The notes: a model not told the origin generated them from the sequence alone. DNA of 64,000 bases from Paenibacillus_E qinlingensis (GCF_028746185.1 NZ_JAQIVH010000052.1:124001-188000), one strand, 5' to 3'; shown: positions 8,355-19,400, counted from the stretch's first letter. Numbers and translations: made by a program.

Positions 8355-9311
8355 ATGAACAATACAGCAAAAACAGCAGGCGTTGCGTCTCGAACCAAAT
8401 TGAGGCGCTCCAGCCTCTTTAAAGCGATAAGTACTCGCTATGATCTCTACTTGATGCTCCTCATTCCCCTTGTATGGTACCTAGTATTCCATTATGGCCC
8501 CTTATATGGTTTGCAAATTGCTTTCAAAAACTTCAGTCCGGCGAAAGGGATTAGCGGAAGCGCATGGGTAGGTCTCGATCATTTCCAGCGATTCGTAGAA
8601 TCGTATTATTTCTGGCGGTTGTTATGGAACACGATCTCAATTAACTTGTTCTCTTTATTATTTGCTTTTCCAATCCCTATTCTTCTTGCCTTAATCGTTA
8701 CCGAAATTCGTAATAAGTCATTCAGTAAAATTGTGCAAAACATTACGTATATCCCACATTTCATCTCCATCGTCGTCATGGTAGGGATGCTAATGTTGTT
8801 CTTATCTCCGCGTGGTGGTCCTTTGAATGCCATTATTGAGGCGTTGGGCGGAGATCCAGTTCGATTTCTCGATTCGGCAGCGTGGTTCAAGCCGATCTTC
8901 ATTAGCTCGAATATATGGCAAAATATGGGGTGGCAATCCATTATCTATATTGCAGCGCTTGCCGGAGTCAATCCGCAGCTGTATGAAGCGGCTAAGATGG
9001 ATGGAGCCAGCCGGATGCGGCGCATTTGGCATGTATCGATACCCGGCATTCTTCCAGTCATCGTCATTTTGCTTATTTTGGATGTCGGTCATTTCATGAA
9101 TGTAGGTTTTGAGAAAATTTTGCTGATGCAAAATAATTTGAACTTAGATTCCAGTGATGTGATTTCCACTTTCGTGTACTCAACAGGTATTTTAAAAGGC
9201 GAATACAGCTATACGGCAGCTATTGGCTTGTTTAACTCTGTCATTAACTTGGTATTATTATTACTCGTGAATCGCTTTGCCCGTAAAAAGGCGGAGACTA
9301 GTCTTTGGTGA
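8355..9311 (+). CDS. LplB-type sugar ABC transporter permease
   Basis: 318 residues with six predicted membrane helices after a basic N-terminal tail, and the start region LMLLIPLVWYLVFHYGPLYG characteristic of LplB. The cytoplasmic EAA loop that contacts the ATPase reads YEAAKMDGASRMRRIW near residue 213. TGGAGGG precedes ATG 8355. It lies 27 bp after the binding-protein gene and 13 bp before the second permease, so the three are one operon. It forms half of the channel for the oligosaccharide bound by the upstream lipoprotein. Confidence 0.93.
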   Translation: MNNTAKTAGVASRTKLRRSSLFKAISTRYDLYLMLLIPLVWYLVFHYGPLYGLQIAFKNFSPAKGISGSAWVGLDHFQRFVESYYFWRLLWNTISINLFSLLFAFPIPILLALIVTEIRNKSFSKIVQNITYIPHFISIVVMVGMLMLFLSPRGGPLNAIIEALGGDPVRFLDSAAWFKPIFISSNIWQNMGWQSIIYIAALAGVNPQLYEAAKMDGASRMRRIWHVSIPGILPVIVILLILDVGHFMNVGFEKILLMQNNLNLDSSDVISTFVYSTGILKGEYSYTAAIGLFNSVINLVLLLLVNRFARKKAETSLW

Positions 9312-9324
9312 GGAGGGACCTGTG

Positions 9325-10218
9325 ATGCAGGAACAAATGCTTAAGAAAAGGAAGTCGGATGAGAAAGTATTCGATGCCGTAGTTAACGGATTAGCCTTCC
9401 TTATCGTCGTGGTGGTCCTGTACCCGCTCCTATTTATCGTGAGTGCCTCCTTCAGTGACCCTTCGTTGGTCCTGAATGGGGATGTGATTTTGCTGCCGAA
9501 ACAGATCACCCTAGAGGCATATCGGAACGTCTTTCAAAACGAGCAAATATGGAACGGATACGGAAATACCATTTTGTACACGGCAGTAGGGACGATTATC
9601 AATTTGATTATGACGACATTAGCGGCCTATCCGCTGTCGAGACCTGACCTTCCTGGGCGGGGAATATTCATGGTATTTATCACGCTAACGATGTTTTTCA
9701 GTGGGGGACTGATCCCGTCTTATCTCCTCGTGAAAAATTTAGGCATGGTGGATACGATGTGGGCGCTAGTCATCCCCGGAGCGATTGCCACCTATAATTT
9801 GATTGTCATGAGAACCTATTTTCAATCGAACATCCCGTGGGAGATCCAAGAAGCGGCCCATATGGACGGTTGTTCGAACTGGAAATTGTTAACTCATGTG
9901 ATATTACCGTTATCGAAGCCGATTATGGCGGTAATGGTCCTATTTTATGCGGTCGGTCACTGGAACTCGTTCTTTAATGCTTTGATTTATATTCGCAGCA
10001 AAGATTTATACCCGTTACAACTAGTGTTGCGTGAAGTGCTGATGGTCAGTCAGGCGGATGTTGTGGACAGCAGTGTAGGTCTTGAATCCAAAATTCTATT
10101 GGCTGAAAGCATCAAATATGTCGTCATTATTATTTCCAGCCTACCCGTATTACTGATGTATCCTTTTGTACAAAAGCATTTTGTGAAAGGCGTTATGATT
10201 GGTTCACTAAAAGGATAA
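9325..10218 (+). CDS. LplC/YtcP-type sugar ABC transporter permease
   Basis: 297 residues, six predicted membrane helices, and an EAA loop reading QEAAHMDGCSNWKLL. The C-terminus, FVQKHFVKGVMIGSLKG, is typical of the LplC/YtcP partner of LplB permeases. I start it at ATG 9325, eight bases after GAGGAGGG; a longer in-frame start at 9277 would overlap the previous gene by 35 bp and has no ribosome binding site. It is the second channel subunit of the LplABC-like importer. The GH51 gene begins 2 bp downstream, which suggests coupling of import and hydrolysis. Confidence 0.93.
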   Translation: MQEQMLKKRKSDEKVFDAVVNGLAFLIVVVVLYPLLFIVSASFSDPSLVLNGDVILLPKQITLEAYRNVFQNEQIWNGYGNTILYTAVGTIINLIMTTLAAYPLSRPDLPGRGIFMVFITLTMFFSGGLIPSYLLVKNLGMVDTMWALVIPGAIATYNLIVMRTYFQSNIPWEIQEAAHMDGCSNWKLLTHVILPLSKPIMAVMVLFYAVGHWNSFFNALIYIRSKDLYPLQLVLREVLMVSQADVVDSSVGLESKILLAESIKYVVIIISSLPVLLMYPFVQKHFVKGVMIGSLKG

Positions 10219-10220
10219 GA

Positions 10221-12254
10221 ATGGAAGGAAGCGTTATGTTCATGGGAGCAAAAGCGAAGATTCAAGTGAATACGAATCATGTCGGTAAAGACAGAATTAA
10301 TCCGTATGTATTCGGCCATTTTGTGGAAGATATTCGTGATCATATGGATGCGATGTTGGCGTATCCGCTGTCGGATATGGACTTTGAAAGCAACGATGTA
10401 TTGTATAGGGGGCTGTCTGGAAACTGGCGACCATTCACGAATGGGAAAAGCACGGTATTTGCGCTCGAACCTGCTGCTACCTATCACTCCGGGCATAGCC
10501 AACTGATACGTATATATAGCGATGACGAGGCCTACGCAGGCATCCGTCAAGCGATTGCTGTAAAAGAAGATCGGCAAGGCTACGAATTAGTTCTATATGC
10601 TAGAGCTTCTATTGAAATTAAGTTCCTTACCGCAGAGATCGTGGACGCATCAAGTGGAGAAGTGCTGGGGTCTAGCGGCATCGAGATTGAAAGTCATAAC
10701 TGGAAGCAATATGCATCTCGTATCAAAGTCAGTCGAATTTGTGAGCAAGCAGAGTTCAGGATTTATGTTTCTGCGGAGCATGAACGCTGGAGGGATCATG
10801 TGTCTACAGGGATGCTTTGGCTGGATCATATTTCGCTGCTTCCATCTGACAGTATTGGCAATGTTCGCAAGGAAGTTGTGGAGATGACGAGGGACTTGAA
10901 CGCGGGTATGATGCGGCTTGCAGGGAATTATATTAGTGCTTATCACTGGCAGCAGGCGATTGGTCCTGTATACGAGCGTCCTTGTGTGATTAACGAAGCA
11001 TGGGGAGGTTGGACGAATAAGTATTTTGGTACAGACGAGTTTATCGAGTTTTGCCGTGACTTGCAAGTGGAACCGCTGATTTGTGTGAATGATGGTTCCG
11101 GTACACCTGAAGAAGCAGCCGAATGGGTGGAGTATTGTAATGGCGGTTTGGATACACCGATGGGAAAACTGCGGGCTGCGAATGGGCACGCTGAACCGTA
11201 TGGTGTGAAGTACTGGGAGATTGGCAACGAAGTCTGGGGACCTTGGCAAGTTGGGCATTGCAGTGCAGAGCAATTCGCAGATCGTTACGTGCGATTCGCC
11301 CAAGCGATGAAGGCCATCGATCCTGAGATTAAGCTGCTTGCTTGTGGTGATGACAAGCAAGATTGGAACCAGATCCTGCTAGCGCGCGCTGCAGAGCATA
11401 TGGATTATTTAACATTGCATTTGTATCACGGCTACAACCGATTTGGGATGAATGATCGTACGCCGAAAGAAGAGCGGTATAAAGCGATCCTTTCCTATCC
11501 AGAATGGACACGGGAATCTGTACGACAAGTGAGAGAGTTAATTAACTCCGATTCGCGCTATACGCATCTAAAATTGGCGATCACGGAATATAACACGATG
11601 TACTATCCGAATACGATCCGCAAGGGGCTTCCGAATGAACACACCCTTGAAGCAGCTGCGGCGAATGCAGCGAATTTGAATGAATTTATTCGAAATTGCG
11701 ATCTCCTCGAGATCGGCAGCTTCTCCGATTTAGTCAATGGCTGGCTTGGCGGGTGTATTCGAGTAGGAGATTTCTACGCGGATCAGTTTCGAGGTAAGTC
11801 CTCAGGAAGAACGGAGAACGCTTTAACCGTATATGGCACGCCAACCTATTATGTCATGAAGATGTACGCAAACAGAGATTTGGGCTATGTCGTTCAGAGT
11901 CATATCGAATGCGGCAGCTTTAGCGTGAATAGCCTTGTACCTACATCACCTAAGCTAGTGGATCTACCGAATTTGGACGTTGTAGCCTGCAAAAGTATTG
12001 ACGGAGATAAACTAACGACTTTTATTGTTAATCGAAGTCTCGATGATATAGTAACGGACGTACATCTGGATGGATTTGTAACGTCGGGCACAGCTCGTCT
12101 AATAGCATTAACAGGGGAACATGCGGAGGCTTTCAATGATGTGCACCACCCGGAGGCAGTGGTCTGTGAAGCATGGAACGTTGCTATTGTGAACGCCCAA
12201 GTGAACTGTGTGTTGAAGGCAACGTCTGTTTACGTACTGGAAATCACTCGCTAA
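10221..12254 (+). CDS. Alpha-L-arabinofuranosidase, GH51 family
   Basis: About 677 residues, no signal peptide, so cytoplasmic. The (beta/alpha)8 catalytic domain is followed by a C-terminal beta domain, as in GH51 enzymes. The acid/base is E337 in YWEIGNEVWGPW and the nucleophile is E456 in LAITEYN. It releases terminal arabinofuranose from imported arabino- or arabinoxylo-oligosaccharides. A start at ATG 10236 (GGAAGGAA upstream) is equally plausible as ATG 10221 (AAAGGAT upstream). It sits between the transporter and the anchored GH43 in one apparent operon, which makes the arabinan/arabinoxylan assignment the best supported in this locus. Confidence 0.92.
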   Translation: MEGSVMFMGAKAKIQVNTNHVGKDRINPYVFGHFVEDIRDHMDAMLAYPLSDMDFESNDVLYRGLSGNWRPFTNGKSTVFALEPAATYHSGHSQLIRIYSDDEAYAGIRQAIAVKEDRQGYELVLYARASIEIKFLTAEIVDASSGEVLGSSGIEIESHNWKQYASRIKVSRICEQAEFRIYVSAEHERWRDHVSTGMLWLDHISLLPSDSIGNVRKEVVEMTRDLNAGMMRLAGNYISAYHWQQAIGPVYERPCVINEAWGGWTNKYFGTDEFIEFCRDLQVEPLICVNDGSGTPEEAAEWVEYCNGGLDTPMGKLRAANGHAEPYGVKYWEIGNEVWGPWQVGHCSAEQFADRYVRFAQAMKAIDPEIKLLACGDDKQDWNQILLARAAEHMDYLTLHLYHGYNRFGMNDRTPKEERYKAILSYPEWTRESVRQVRELINSDSRYTHLKLAITEYNTMYYPNTIRKGLPNEHTLEAAAANAANLNEFIRNCDLLEIGSFSDLVNGWLGGCIRVGDFYADQFRGKSSGRTENALTVYGTPTYYVMKMYANRDLGYVVQSHIECGSFSVNSLVPTSPKLVDLPNLDVVACKSIDGDKLTTFIVNRSLDDIVTDVHLDGFVTSGTARLIALTGEHAEAFNDVHHPEAVVCEAWNVAIVNAQVNCVLKATSVYVLEITR

Positions 12255-12267
12255 AAGGGATAATCGG

Positions 12268-14631
12268 ATGATACAAGTTAAGAACGCATGGAGATGGATT
12301 ATCGTTGTTTGTGTGCTACTTTCGGCGATTGTGACGATTACGATTATGCCTCAGCTCTGGGGAAAGAAAGGGACGGAGAGGATGGGTATATCCTTAAGTC
12401 AGACGTACCAGAATCCGTTCGTATTGGACCAGGAATGGGAGGATTACGGGATCGGAGATCCTTATGTTCTTCGTTTTGACGGCAAATATTATTTGTATTG
12501 CAGCACGAAGGATCGAAGAGTCGGCGTGAAAGCATGGAGCTCGGACGATCTTGTGAACTGGCGCTATGAAGGCTTGGTAACCGAGGAGGCGATCAGTGAA
12601 GGTGCGTATGCACCCGAGGTCGTTTATTGGAACGGTGCGTTCTATATGTACACTTCACCTGCGGGCAAGGGACATTACGTCCTGCAAAGTGATAAGCCGA
12701 CTGGTCCGTTCGTACAGAAGACGGAGAATCTTGGCCTAACAATCGATGGCTCTGTATTTATTGACGACGATGAGAAATGGTATTTCACGCACGCCAAGTT
12801 GAACGGTATTATGGCAAGCTTGATGACGGATCCCTATACGATTGAAGAGGGTCAGCAGTTGAACGCCACACTCGGGCATTGGACCGAAGGTTCGATGATC
12901 ATCAAGCGAGCTGGACGATATTTTATCACATACACAGGCAATCATGTTTTTAGCAAAGGCTACCGTGTCAACTATGGGGTCAATCATACATCCCCGATTG
13001 GTACCTATACAATCCCTGAGAATAATCCGATTCTAATTTCCACAGCCAATGATTTCAATGGTCTTGGACACAGTGCGACAGTCATGGGTCCTGATCTAGA
13101 TTCGTATTATATGGTCTACCATAACCTAGTCGGACGTTCTGCAGAAGGACCGCCTGTTCGTAAACTAAACCTGGATCGGCTCGTGTTCAACGGTGACAAG
13201 ATGTCTGTCCTCGGTCCGACAAACGGCTCCCCACAGGAAGCACCAAGAATGCCGGTGTTTCACGACGTTCCGGGTGCTGCGCCAGCTGCTGACAAATGGG
13301 AGCAGATGAGCCAAGCAGGAGGTACGGAGACTTTGTTGACAAGAGCAGCTACAGGCAGTCCGTACACGGCCGAATACAATTTCAAATGGAATGAAGCGGA
13401 AAGTGATGGACTGAATTCTTCGCTGGATGCCATATTCGCTTATAAGGATGCGGGAAATTTCCGAAGGGCACGTATCAACAAAACGACTTTGGAGCTTGCC
13501 CTAATTGACCGAGTGAATAGCGTCGAAACGGTTGTTGCGACGAAGCCGCTGCCGAAAGGGACGGATTTAACAAAGGTTCATACGATCCGGATTGAGTCAA
13601 GCAGATCGAGTACGATGCTCTATTGGGACGGACTTTTGAAGATCGAGCATGCCGCAATGGCTAGCAAAGCTGGCCGAATTGGCTATGCGTGGCCGCAAGG
13701 GGCCAAGCCTGATCTGCACTACACAGCCTTCTCGAATGAAGCGAATGGGAGCAGTGATACGCATGGGATCAAACCCTTGCCCGGTACGTTGGAAGCTGTT
13801 CATGCTGAAGTGGAAGGCAGTCCAGTTATCCAATCGGGCTTAACGCCTGATGGCAGTGATGTTGTCGTCCTTTCAAAAAAGGAAGATGGTCTCAACTTTC
13901 CGATCAACGTTCGCGAGGGTGGCAGCTATTTGTTTTCCGTTAACGCAGCGAAATCCTCGTCGGGCTCAACGTTGAGGTTCATCGTAAATGGCACGACCAA
14001 GTCTATCAAGCTGGACGCGTCTTTATTCGCAGACGATGCGGCGTGGACAAAGATACCGCTTGGTGAGTTCGAGCTGAGGGCGGGAACACAATGGCTGTCA
14101 CTGCGCGGGGCGAAGGGAGAAGTCACGCTTCGATACATCGAAGCTAGTCGAGCGGTAGCTGTGCCAGAGCAGACGGTCATTAAGCCGACGGCCGTTGGCC
14201 TTGTCAATCGATTCGGAGGTGAACCCGGTTGGATGGATTATACCGTAAGCTTCGATGTGACGCTCAAAGCAACAACGTCTGATGAAGCAGGTGTCCTGCT
14301 ACGGACGACGAACGAGTCAGATTTTAAGGATCAGGTCAAGGATGCTTTCATGGGCTATACGCTTGCTTTTCGGAGTGACAAATTACTGCTGCGGCGTGTG
14401 AACTATGAAAATACCGTGGAAGCGATATCCAGCGCTCATGCTTTTAAACCCGGACAAACACACCACATCTCAGTGAAACTAAAAGGGCCAACCATTGAAG
14501 TTTTCTCCGATGATAGTCCGAAACCTATCTTAACTTGGAAGGATCCGAATGCGTTTCTACTAGGTCGTGTCGGAATGCGTGGCGTATCGACAGCGTGGAC
14601 GATCTCAGCGCTAACGGTAGCCAACAAGTAG
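12268..14631 (+). CDS. Membrane-anchored multi-domain GH43 arabinanase/xylosidase-like protein
   Basis: 787 residues. An N-terminal hydrophobic segment (about 9-31) without a clear cleavage site suggests a membrane anchor with the enzyme outside. The GH43 propeller (about 45-330) carries base D in IGDPYV, the modulating D in TIDGSVF and acid E in TEGSMIIKR. Behind it come a laminin-G/DUF1080-like beta-sandwich (about 345-495), a CBM6-like beta domain (about 510-640) and a final sandwich domain (about 645-785). It probably trims polymeric arabinan or arabinoxylan at the cell surface, feeding the transporter. It starts 13 bp after the GH51 stop, so it is the last gene of that operon. Confidence 0.85.
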   Translation: MIQVKNAWRWIIVVCVLLSAIVTITIMPQLWGKKGTERMGISLSQTYQNPFVLDQEWEDYGIGDPYVLRFDGKYYLYCSTKDRRVGVKAWSSDDLVNWRYEGLVTEEAISEGAYAPEVVYWNGAFYMYTSPAGKGHYVLQSDKPTGPFVQKTENLGLTIDGSVFIDDDEKWYFTHAKLNGIMASLMTDPYTIEEGQQLNATLGHWTEGSMIIKRAGRYFITYTGNHVFSKGYRVNYGVNHTSPIGTYTIPENNPILISTANDFNGLGHSATVMGPDLDSYYMVYHNLVGRSAEGPPVRKLNLDRLVFNGDKMSVLGPTNGSPQEAPRMPVFHDVPGAAPAADKWEQMSQAGGTETLLTRAATGSPYTAEYNFKWNEAESDGLNSSLDAIFAYKDAGNFRRARINKTTLELALIDRVNSVETVVATKPLPKGTDLTKVHTIRIESSRSSTMLYWDGLLKIEHAAMASKAGRIGYAWPQGAKPDLHYTAFSNEANGSSDTHGIKPLPGTLEAVHAEVEGSPVIQSGLTPDGSDVVVLSKKEDGLNFPINVREGGSYLFSVNAAKSSSGSTLRFIVNGTTKSIKLDASLFADDAAWTKIPLGEFELRAGTQWLSLRGAKGEVTLRYIEASRAVAVPEQTVIKPTAVGLVNRFGGEPGWMDYTVSFDVTLKATTSDEAGVLLRTTNESDFKDQVKDAFMGYTLAFRSDKLLLRRVNYENTVEAISSAHAFKPGQTHHISVKLKGPTIEVFSDDSPKPILTWKDPNAFLLGRVGMRGVSTAWTISALTVANK

Positions 14632-14634
14632 CAA

Positions 14635-14774
14635 TGATTTGCGAGAAAATCGGGACGATTTCTTTTAATGGTGGAGGTAACTTACAAGAGCAGTTGAACA
14701 CTTCGTTGGAGATAGAAAGATATCTAACTAGTAGATATAATAAAGCCATAGACGATGTTGGTCTATGGCTTTTT
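14635..14774 (+). pseudogene. Decayed second copy of the slipin 3' end and terminator
   Basis: Starting four bases after the GH43 stop codon, the sequence repeats bases 127-210 almost exactly (ICEKIGTISFNGGGNL-x-EQLN in the same reading frame). It then diverges through small indels and loses the normal stop. The repeat continues into a hairpin matching the slipin terminator. There is no upstream slipin sequence, start codon or ribosome binding site, so it is a remnant. Together with 127-282 it forms direct repeats around the arabinan module. Confidence 0.8.
14742..14774 (+). terminator. Rho-independent terminator, second copy
   Basis: Arms AAAGCCATAGAC (14742-14753) and GTCTATGGCTTT (14761-14772) with the same loop GATGTTG and a T run as the slipin terminator. 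It can end the transporter/GH51/GH43 operon. Confidence 0.8.
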
Positions 14775-14878
14775 GGCGTCTACATGATTTCGTTTGAGGT
14801 CTTGGACGTTGAATAAAAGGATTTTTCCAAAAGGAGACGAATAAAAGCTAAATCATATTTATTAGGGGACGTTCGCAC

Positions 14879-16321
14879 ATGAGACTGAAAGAATACTTAA
14901 TAGATTCCTTAATGAACTTAACTTCCGATGGTATTGTAATTGTTGATGTAAATGGTGCTGTGTTAGAGGTGAATAAGAAATTTGAAGAGTTACATGGCTG
15001 GACGAGGGATGAAGTTATCGGGACCATATTGCCGATGGTGCTAGAGCAGGATAGAGCAGATGCGCTTCAACTCTATCAATCATTAATAAACGGCGAGCCA
15101 ATCAAGAATTTCGAAGCGATAAAACTTAGAAAAGATGGATCTACCTTTTATGCGAGTGTTACCGTTTCACCTGTGAAAAATAACGATGGTTTAGTTATTG
15201 GATTTGTCGGTGTGGAAAGGGACATTAGTGAAAGGAAAAAAGCAGAAGAGGAGCTTTTTGAAAGGGAAAAACAGTTTAGAAAGTTGCTCAAACTTAACCC
15301 AGAACCCATTGCGCTACACAAGGACGGGTTCATTCAGTTTGTGAATGATGCTTGCAGTAAACTTTTTGGCGGTGCTTCATCAGACGATTTCAAAGGGAAA
15401 TCCATCTATGATTTTTTCTGCGCAGCGGATAAAAACCTCATTGCTGCGCGGCTTCAGCAGGTAATGCAGATGGATCAGGATAACTATAGTGAATTTTTTG
15501 AGAGAAAGATGCGCAAGTTAGACGGCACTATCTTTGATGCAGAAATGTCCTCCATATATATCTATAAAGATATGGGAAATCCGGTTGTACAGAGCGTAAT
15601 TCGTGATCTCACGGAGCGTAAAAAGTCCGAAGAAGCGATTATAAGATCAGAGAAACTATCGCTCATTGGTCAATTGGCTGCTGGTATCGCCCATGATATT
15701 CGGAATCCTTTGACTTCCTTGAAGGGATTCGTACAATTATTAAAAACTAGAAATACAGACTACGTTGATGTGATGATGGAAGAGCTTGAACATATTAATT
15801 ATGTCGTCAATGAATTTATGACCCTAGCAAAGCCACATCTGAATTACTACATAGAGAGTAAGGTTCTAGAGCTTGTTCAAAGTGTCATTGGTTTTTTACA
15901 ACCGCATGCTCATTTGTATAACGTTCAAATTCAATTGGAATTGGATCAAGAAATCCCGGTCATCTATTGTAATCCGGATCAAATCAAACAAGTGTTAATA
16001 AATGTGTTGAAGAATGCGATTGAGTCGATGGATAGTGGGGGAGTGATTCACATCTCATTCAGAATTTCTTCCCAACAGTCTTTGGTTATTAGTGTCAAAG
16101 ATCAAGGAATAGGGATTTCTGAGGAACGATTAACGCAGTTAGGGGAGCCGTTTTACACCACAAAGGCTAATGGAACCGGTTTAGGATTAATGGTTTGCAA
16201 GCGAATTGTTGAAGGGCATGGAGGCAAATTGACGATTCTAAGCAAAATAAAGCAGGGGACTACGGTTGAAATAGAACTTCCTTTAGCTTCAATGGACAAT
16301 AGCATGGAAATAAAAAAATGA
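14879..16321 (+). CDS. Cytoplasmic PAS-domain histidine kinase, sporulation-kinase-like
   Basis: 480 residues without membrane helices. Two PAS/PAC units (about 8-125 and 130-247) are followed by a HisKA domain with H272 in GIAHDIRNPLTSLKGF and a HATPase_c domain ending GTGLGLMVCKRIVEGHGG. This is the architecture of soluble Kin-type kinases feeding the sporulation phosphorelay, but other outputs are possible. No response regulator gene is adjacent, so it is an orphan kinase. AGGGGA lies about eight bases before ATG 14879. It follows the slipin remnant and belongs to neither flanking sugar locus. Confidence 0.88.
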   Translation: MRLKEYLIDSLMNLTSDGIVIVDVNGAVLEVNKKFEELHGWTRDEVIGTILPMVLEQDRADALQLYQSLINGEPIKNFEAIKLRKDGSTFYASVTVSPVKNNDGLVIGFVGVERDISERKKAEEELFEREKQFRKLLKLNPEPIALHKDGFIQFVNDACSKLFGGASSDDFKGKSIYDFFCAADKNLIAARLQQVMQMDQDNYSEFFERKMRKLDGTIFDAEMSSIYIYKDMGNPVVQSVIRDLTERKKSEEAIIRSEKLSLIGQLAAGIAHDIRNPLTSLKGFVQLLKTRNTDYVDVMMEELEHINYVVNEFMTLAKPHLNYYIESKVLELVQSVIGFLQPHAHLYNVQIQLELDQEIPVIYCNPDQIKQVLINVLKNAIESMDSGGVIHISFRISSQQSLVISVKDQGIGISEERLTQLGEPFYTTKANGTGLGLMVCKRIVEGHGGKLTILSKIKQGTTVEIELPLASMDNSMEIKK

Positions 16322-16413
16322 TTTTACCCCGTATGAATCATCCATTTACCCATCACGTCTAAAGGCAGTTATCCCTTAAAATATTCATAACCTGGATTGA
16401 AGGGAGTATTGTG

Positions 16414-19400
16414 ATGTTTTGGACAGTGGAGAAGTTGCAAGCGCGAATTCATGAATTAGAACCTTATCGCTATCGTGGTGAAAAGGTTATAGATACGTTT
16501 CGGATCAAACTTGATGCCGATGGCGTCATTGGAGCCTATCCTTCCGAAGACGGCGAGTGGGATTCAATTCGAATCGGAGACCGTTGGAAAGGCCGGGATG
16601 TGTACTATTGGTTAGCTGCGGATCTGTTTATTCCTGCCGAGTGGAAAAGAAAGAAGGTGCTCGGTCGGTTTAAGCTTGGACAGACTGGTGAAGGAACGAA
16701 CAGCGGTTTCGAATCGCTTCTTTTTTTGAACGGGGAGCCGTATCAGGGCGTTGACTCGAATCATGACGAAGTGTTTTTCCCAGAAGCATCGATTGGTTCC
16801 GAGGTGAAGCTTCGCTTCCGCTTGTGGTCTGGATTAGGAGGTTATCAGAGCTTACGTGAGATGGAAAGCAAGCTAGAATTGGCGACTGTAGGTTGGCTGG
16901 ATGAAGCTTGCGATGATCTGTACTACACAGCCAAGGCATTGCTGGAAACGATTCGGATTTTGGATGAACGCCGTCTGGAACGGCACGAACTGCTGACTAT
17001 GTTGGATCAAGCTTTCCTCCTGCTCGATTGGTCGAGGCCAGGGAGCGATGCTTTCTACAACTCCGTGGCGAGTGCTCAGGCACAATTGCAAATGGCACTG
17101 ACATCAATGCCGAAGTTGCATGCTGTTGTTGTTCAATGCATAGGACACACGCATATCGACGTCGCTTGGCTCTGGCAGTTGAAGCATACGAGGGAAAAAG
17201 CAGCGAGATCCTTTTCAACTGTGCTCCGTTTAATGGAACAGTACCCGGAGTACATTTTCTTACAAACACAGCCACAGCTGTATGAGTATATCAAGTCGGA
17301 TTATCCGGATATTTATGAGCAAATCAAGGAACGTGTCAAAGAAGGACGATGGGAAGCTGGAGGTGCGATGTGGCTCGAGGCGGACTGCAACCTAGCGTCT
17401 GGCGAATCGCTTGTGCGGCAGCTATTATACGGCACCCGATTTTTCCGCGAGGAATTTGGTGTGGAATGCAAGTATTTGTGGTTGCCTGATGTGTTTGGTT
17501 ATAGCTGGGCGTTGCCGCAAATTTTGCGGAAGTCCGGCATTGAATCTTTCATGACGACGAAAATCAGCTGGAATCAATATAATCGGATGCCTCACGACAC
17601 ATTTATGTGGAGAGGGATTGATGGAACGGAAGTACTGACTCATTTCATTACGACGCCGGATCCCGGCTCCAGTGAAGGAGCTTTCTACTATACGTACAAC
17701 GGGAAAGTTACGCCATCTTCGGTGCAAGGTATTTGGGACGCCTATCGGGATAAGGCGCTTAACTCGAATTTACTGCTGGCATATGGCTTTGGCGATGGCG
17801 GAGGCGGTGTCAATCGGGAAATGCTGGAGATGAGACGCAGGCTGGATCAAATACCTGGCATTCCCGCGGTGAAGACGGGGCGCGCTGACACCTATTTTGA
17901 CAAATTGCAGCAAGAGGTCTCAAATTCAAAGTCCTACGTACACACTTGGGATGGTGAATTGTATCTGGAGTTACACCGTGGTACCTATACAAGTCAAGCT
18001 TATAATAAGCTTATGAATCGTAAGTTAGAGCTGCTATATAGAGAAACGGAATGGCTGCAAGTCATGAGCAGTTTATTGAATGCCAGCGCACAGGCAGCGA
18101 ACGGCGAAAGTTCACGTCTTCTCTATGAAGGCTGGAAAATTATTTTGCGAAACCAGTTCCATGACATTATCCCAGGTTCGTCGATTCGTGAAGTCTATGA
18201 GGACAGCAGGGTTGAATACAGCGAAGCGCATGCTATTGGAGATAACGTGTGGAAACAATCCGCATCGTATTTGACAGATGGCAAGCAGGGAAGTGGAATG
18301 TTGGTGTTCAACAGTTCGCCGTGGGAGCAGACGGATATCGTATGCTTGCCCCAAAGTGAAGCCGGTATTGAAGAACTGTGGTTGGATGCTCAAAATTGTC
18401 CGTTGGAGACACAGCTAGTCGAGGGTAGCCAGTTGGTTAAGGTGGAGAAGATTCCATCGATGGGATACACGGTGATTCGTCAAGCCGATCAAGCGGATAC
18501 GTTTATGCAAAAGGTAAAAGAAAATCCATTCATGAAGTTGCCTCAGGGGATAATAACCCCTTTCTACGAAATTGAATGGAATGCCAGTGGACAGATTGAA
18601 CGACTCTACGATCGGACTGAGAAGCGGGAAGTTATCTCTGAGGGTCAGACCGGCAACCGATTCGAAGTGTTTGAAGATAAGCCGAAAGGTCGGCACGAGG
18701 CTTGGGATATTGACATTTTTTATACGGAGAAAAAGCAGGAAGTTTCCTGCGTGACCCGCATGGAAGTGACAGACACGGGTGCCTTGGCGGCGATTGTCCG
18801 CTTTGAGTGGTCTTATATGGACTCTACTGTTGTGCAAGATATGGTGCTCTATGCGCATAATCGCAGAATCGATTTCAAGACACAGGTCAATTGGCACGAG
18901 CCGCGTAAACTGTTAAAAGTAGCATTTCCCGTGCGAATTCGGGCCACGGAAGCGACATACGATATCCAATTCGGCAACGTGAAACGTCCTACGCATTGGA
19001 ATACGAGCTGGGACTATGCACGCTTTGAGTCTGTTGGTCATCAGTGGGCTGATTTGTCGGAACGAGGATATGGCGTCAGCCTTCTGAACGATTGCAAATA
19101 TGGGTATGACATCAAGGACAATGTGATGAGATTAACGCTAATCAAGTCTGCGATGGTTCCGGACCCTACGGCGGATATTGGTGAGCATCACTTTACGTAT
19201 TCGCTGCTACCGCATGCTGGAGATTGGTATGACGGCAAAACGATGCAATCCGCCTACGCGCTGAATAATCCACTTACGTATGCGTCTGGAACGCCTGAGA
19301 AAGCTTCATTCAGTATGTTCCGTCTATCCTGTGAGCATGTCATGATTGACGCGGTTAAAGCAGCAGAGGATCAGGACGCCGTCATTTTGCGTATTCATGA

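Noticed and set aside
10650..11360. Minus-strand open frame of 236 codons inside the GH51 gene
   Set aside because: Antisense to well-supported GH51 codons with both catalytic glutamates; no ribosome binding site and no recognisable protein.
227..14634. Integrative element with its own integrase
   Set aside because: Direct repeats flank the block, but no integrase, recombinase, excisionase or transposase gene is present inside it.
18415..18897. Minus-strand open frame of 160 codons inside the alpha-mannosidase gene
   Set aside because: Antisense shadow of GH38 beta-domain codons, no start signals.
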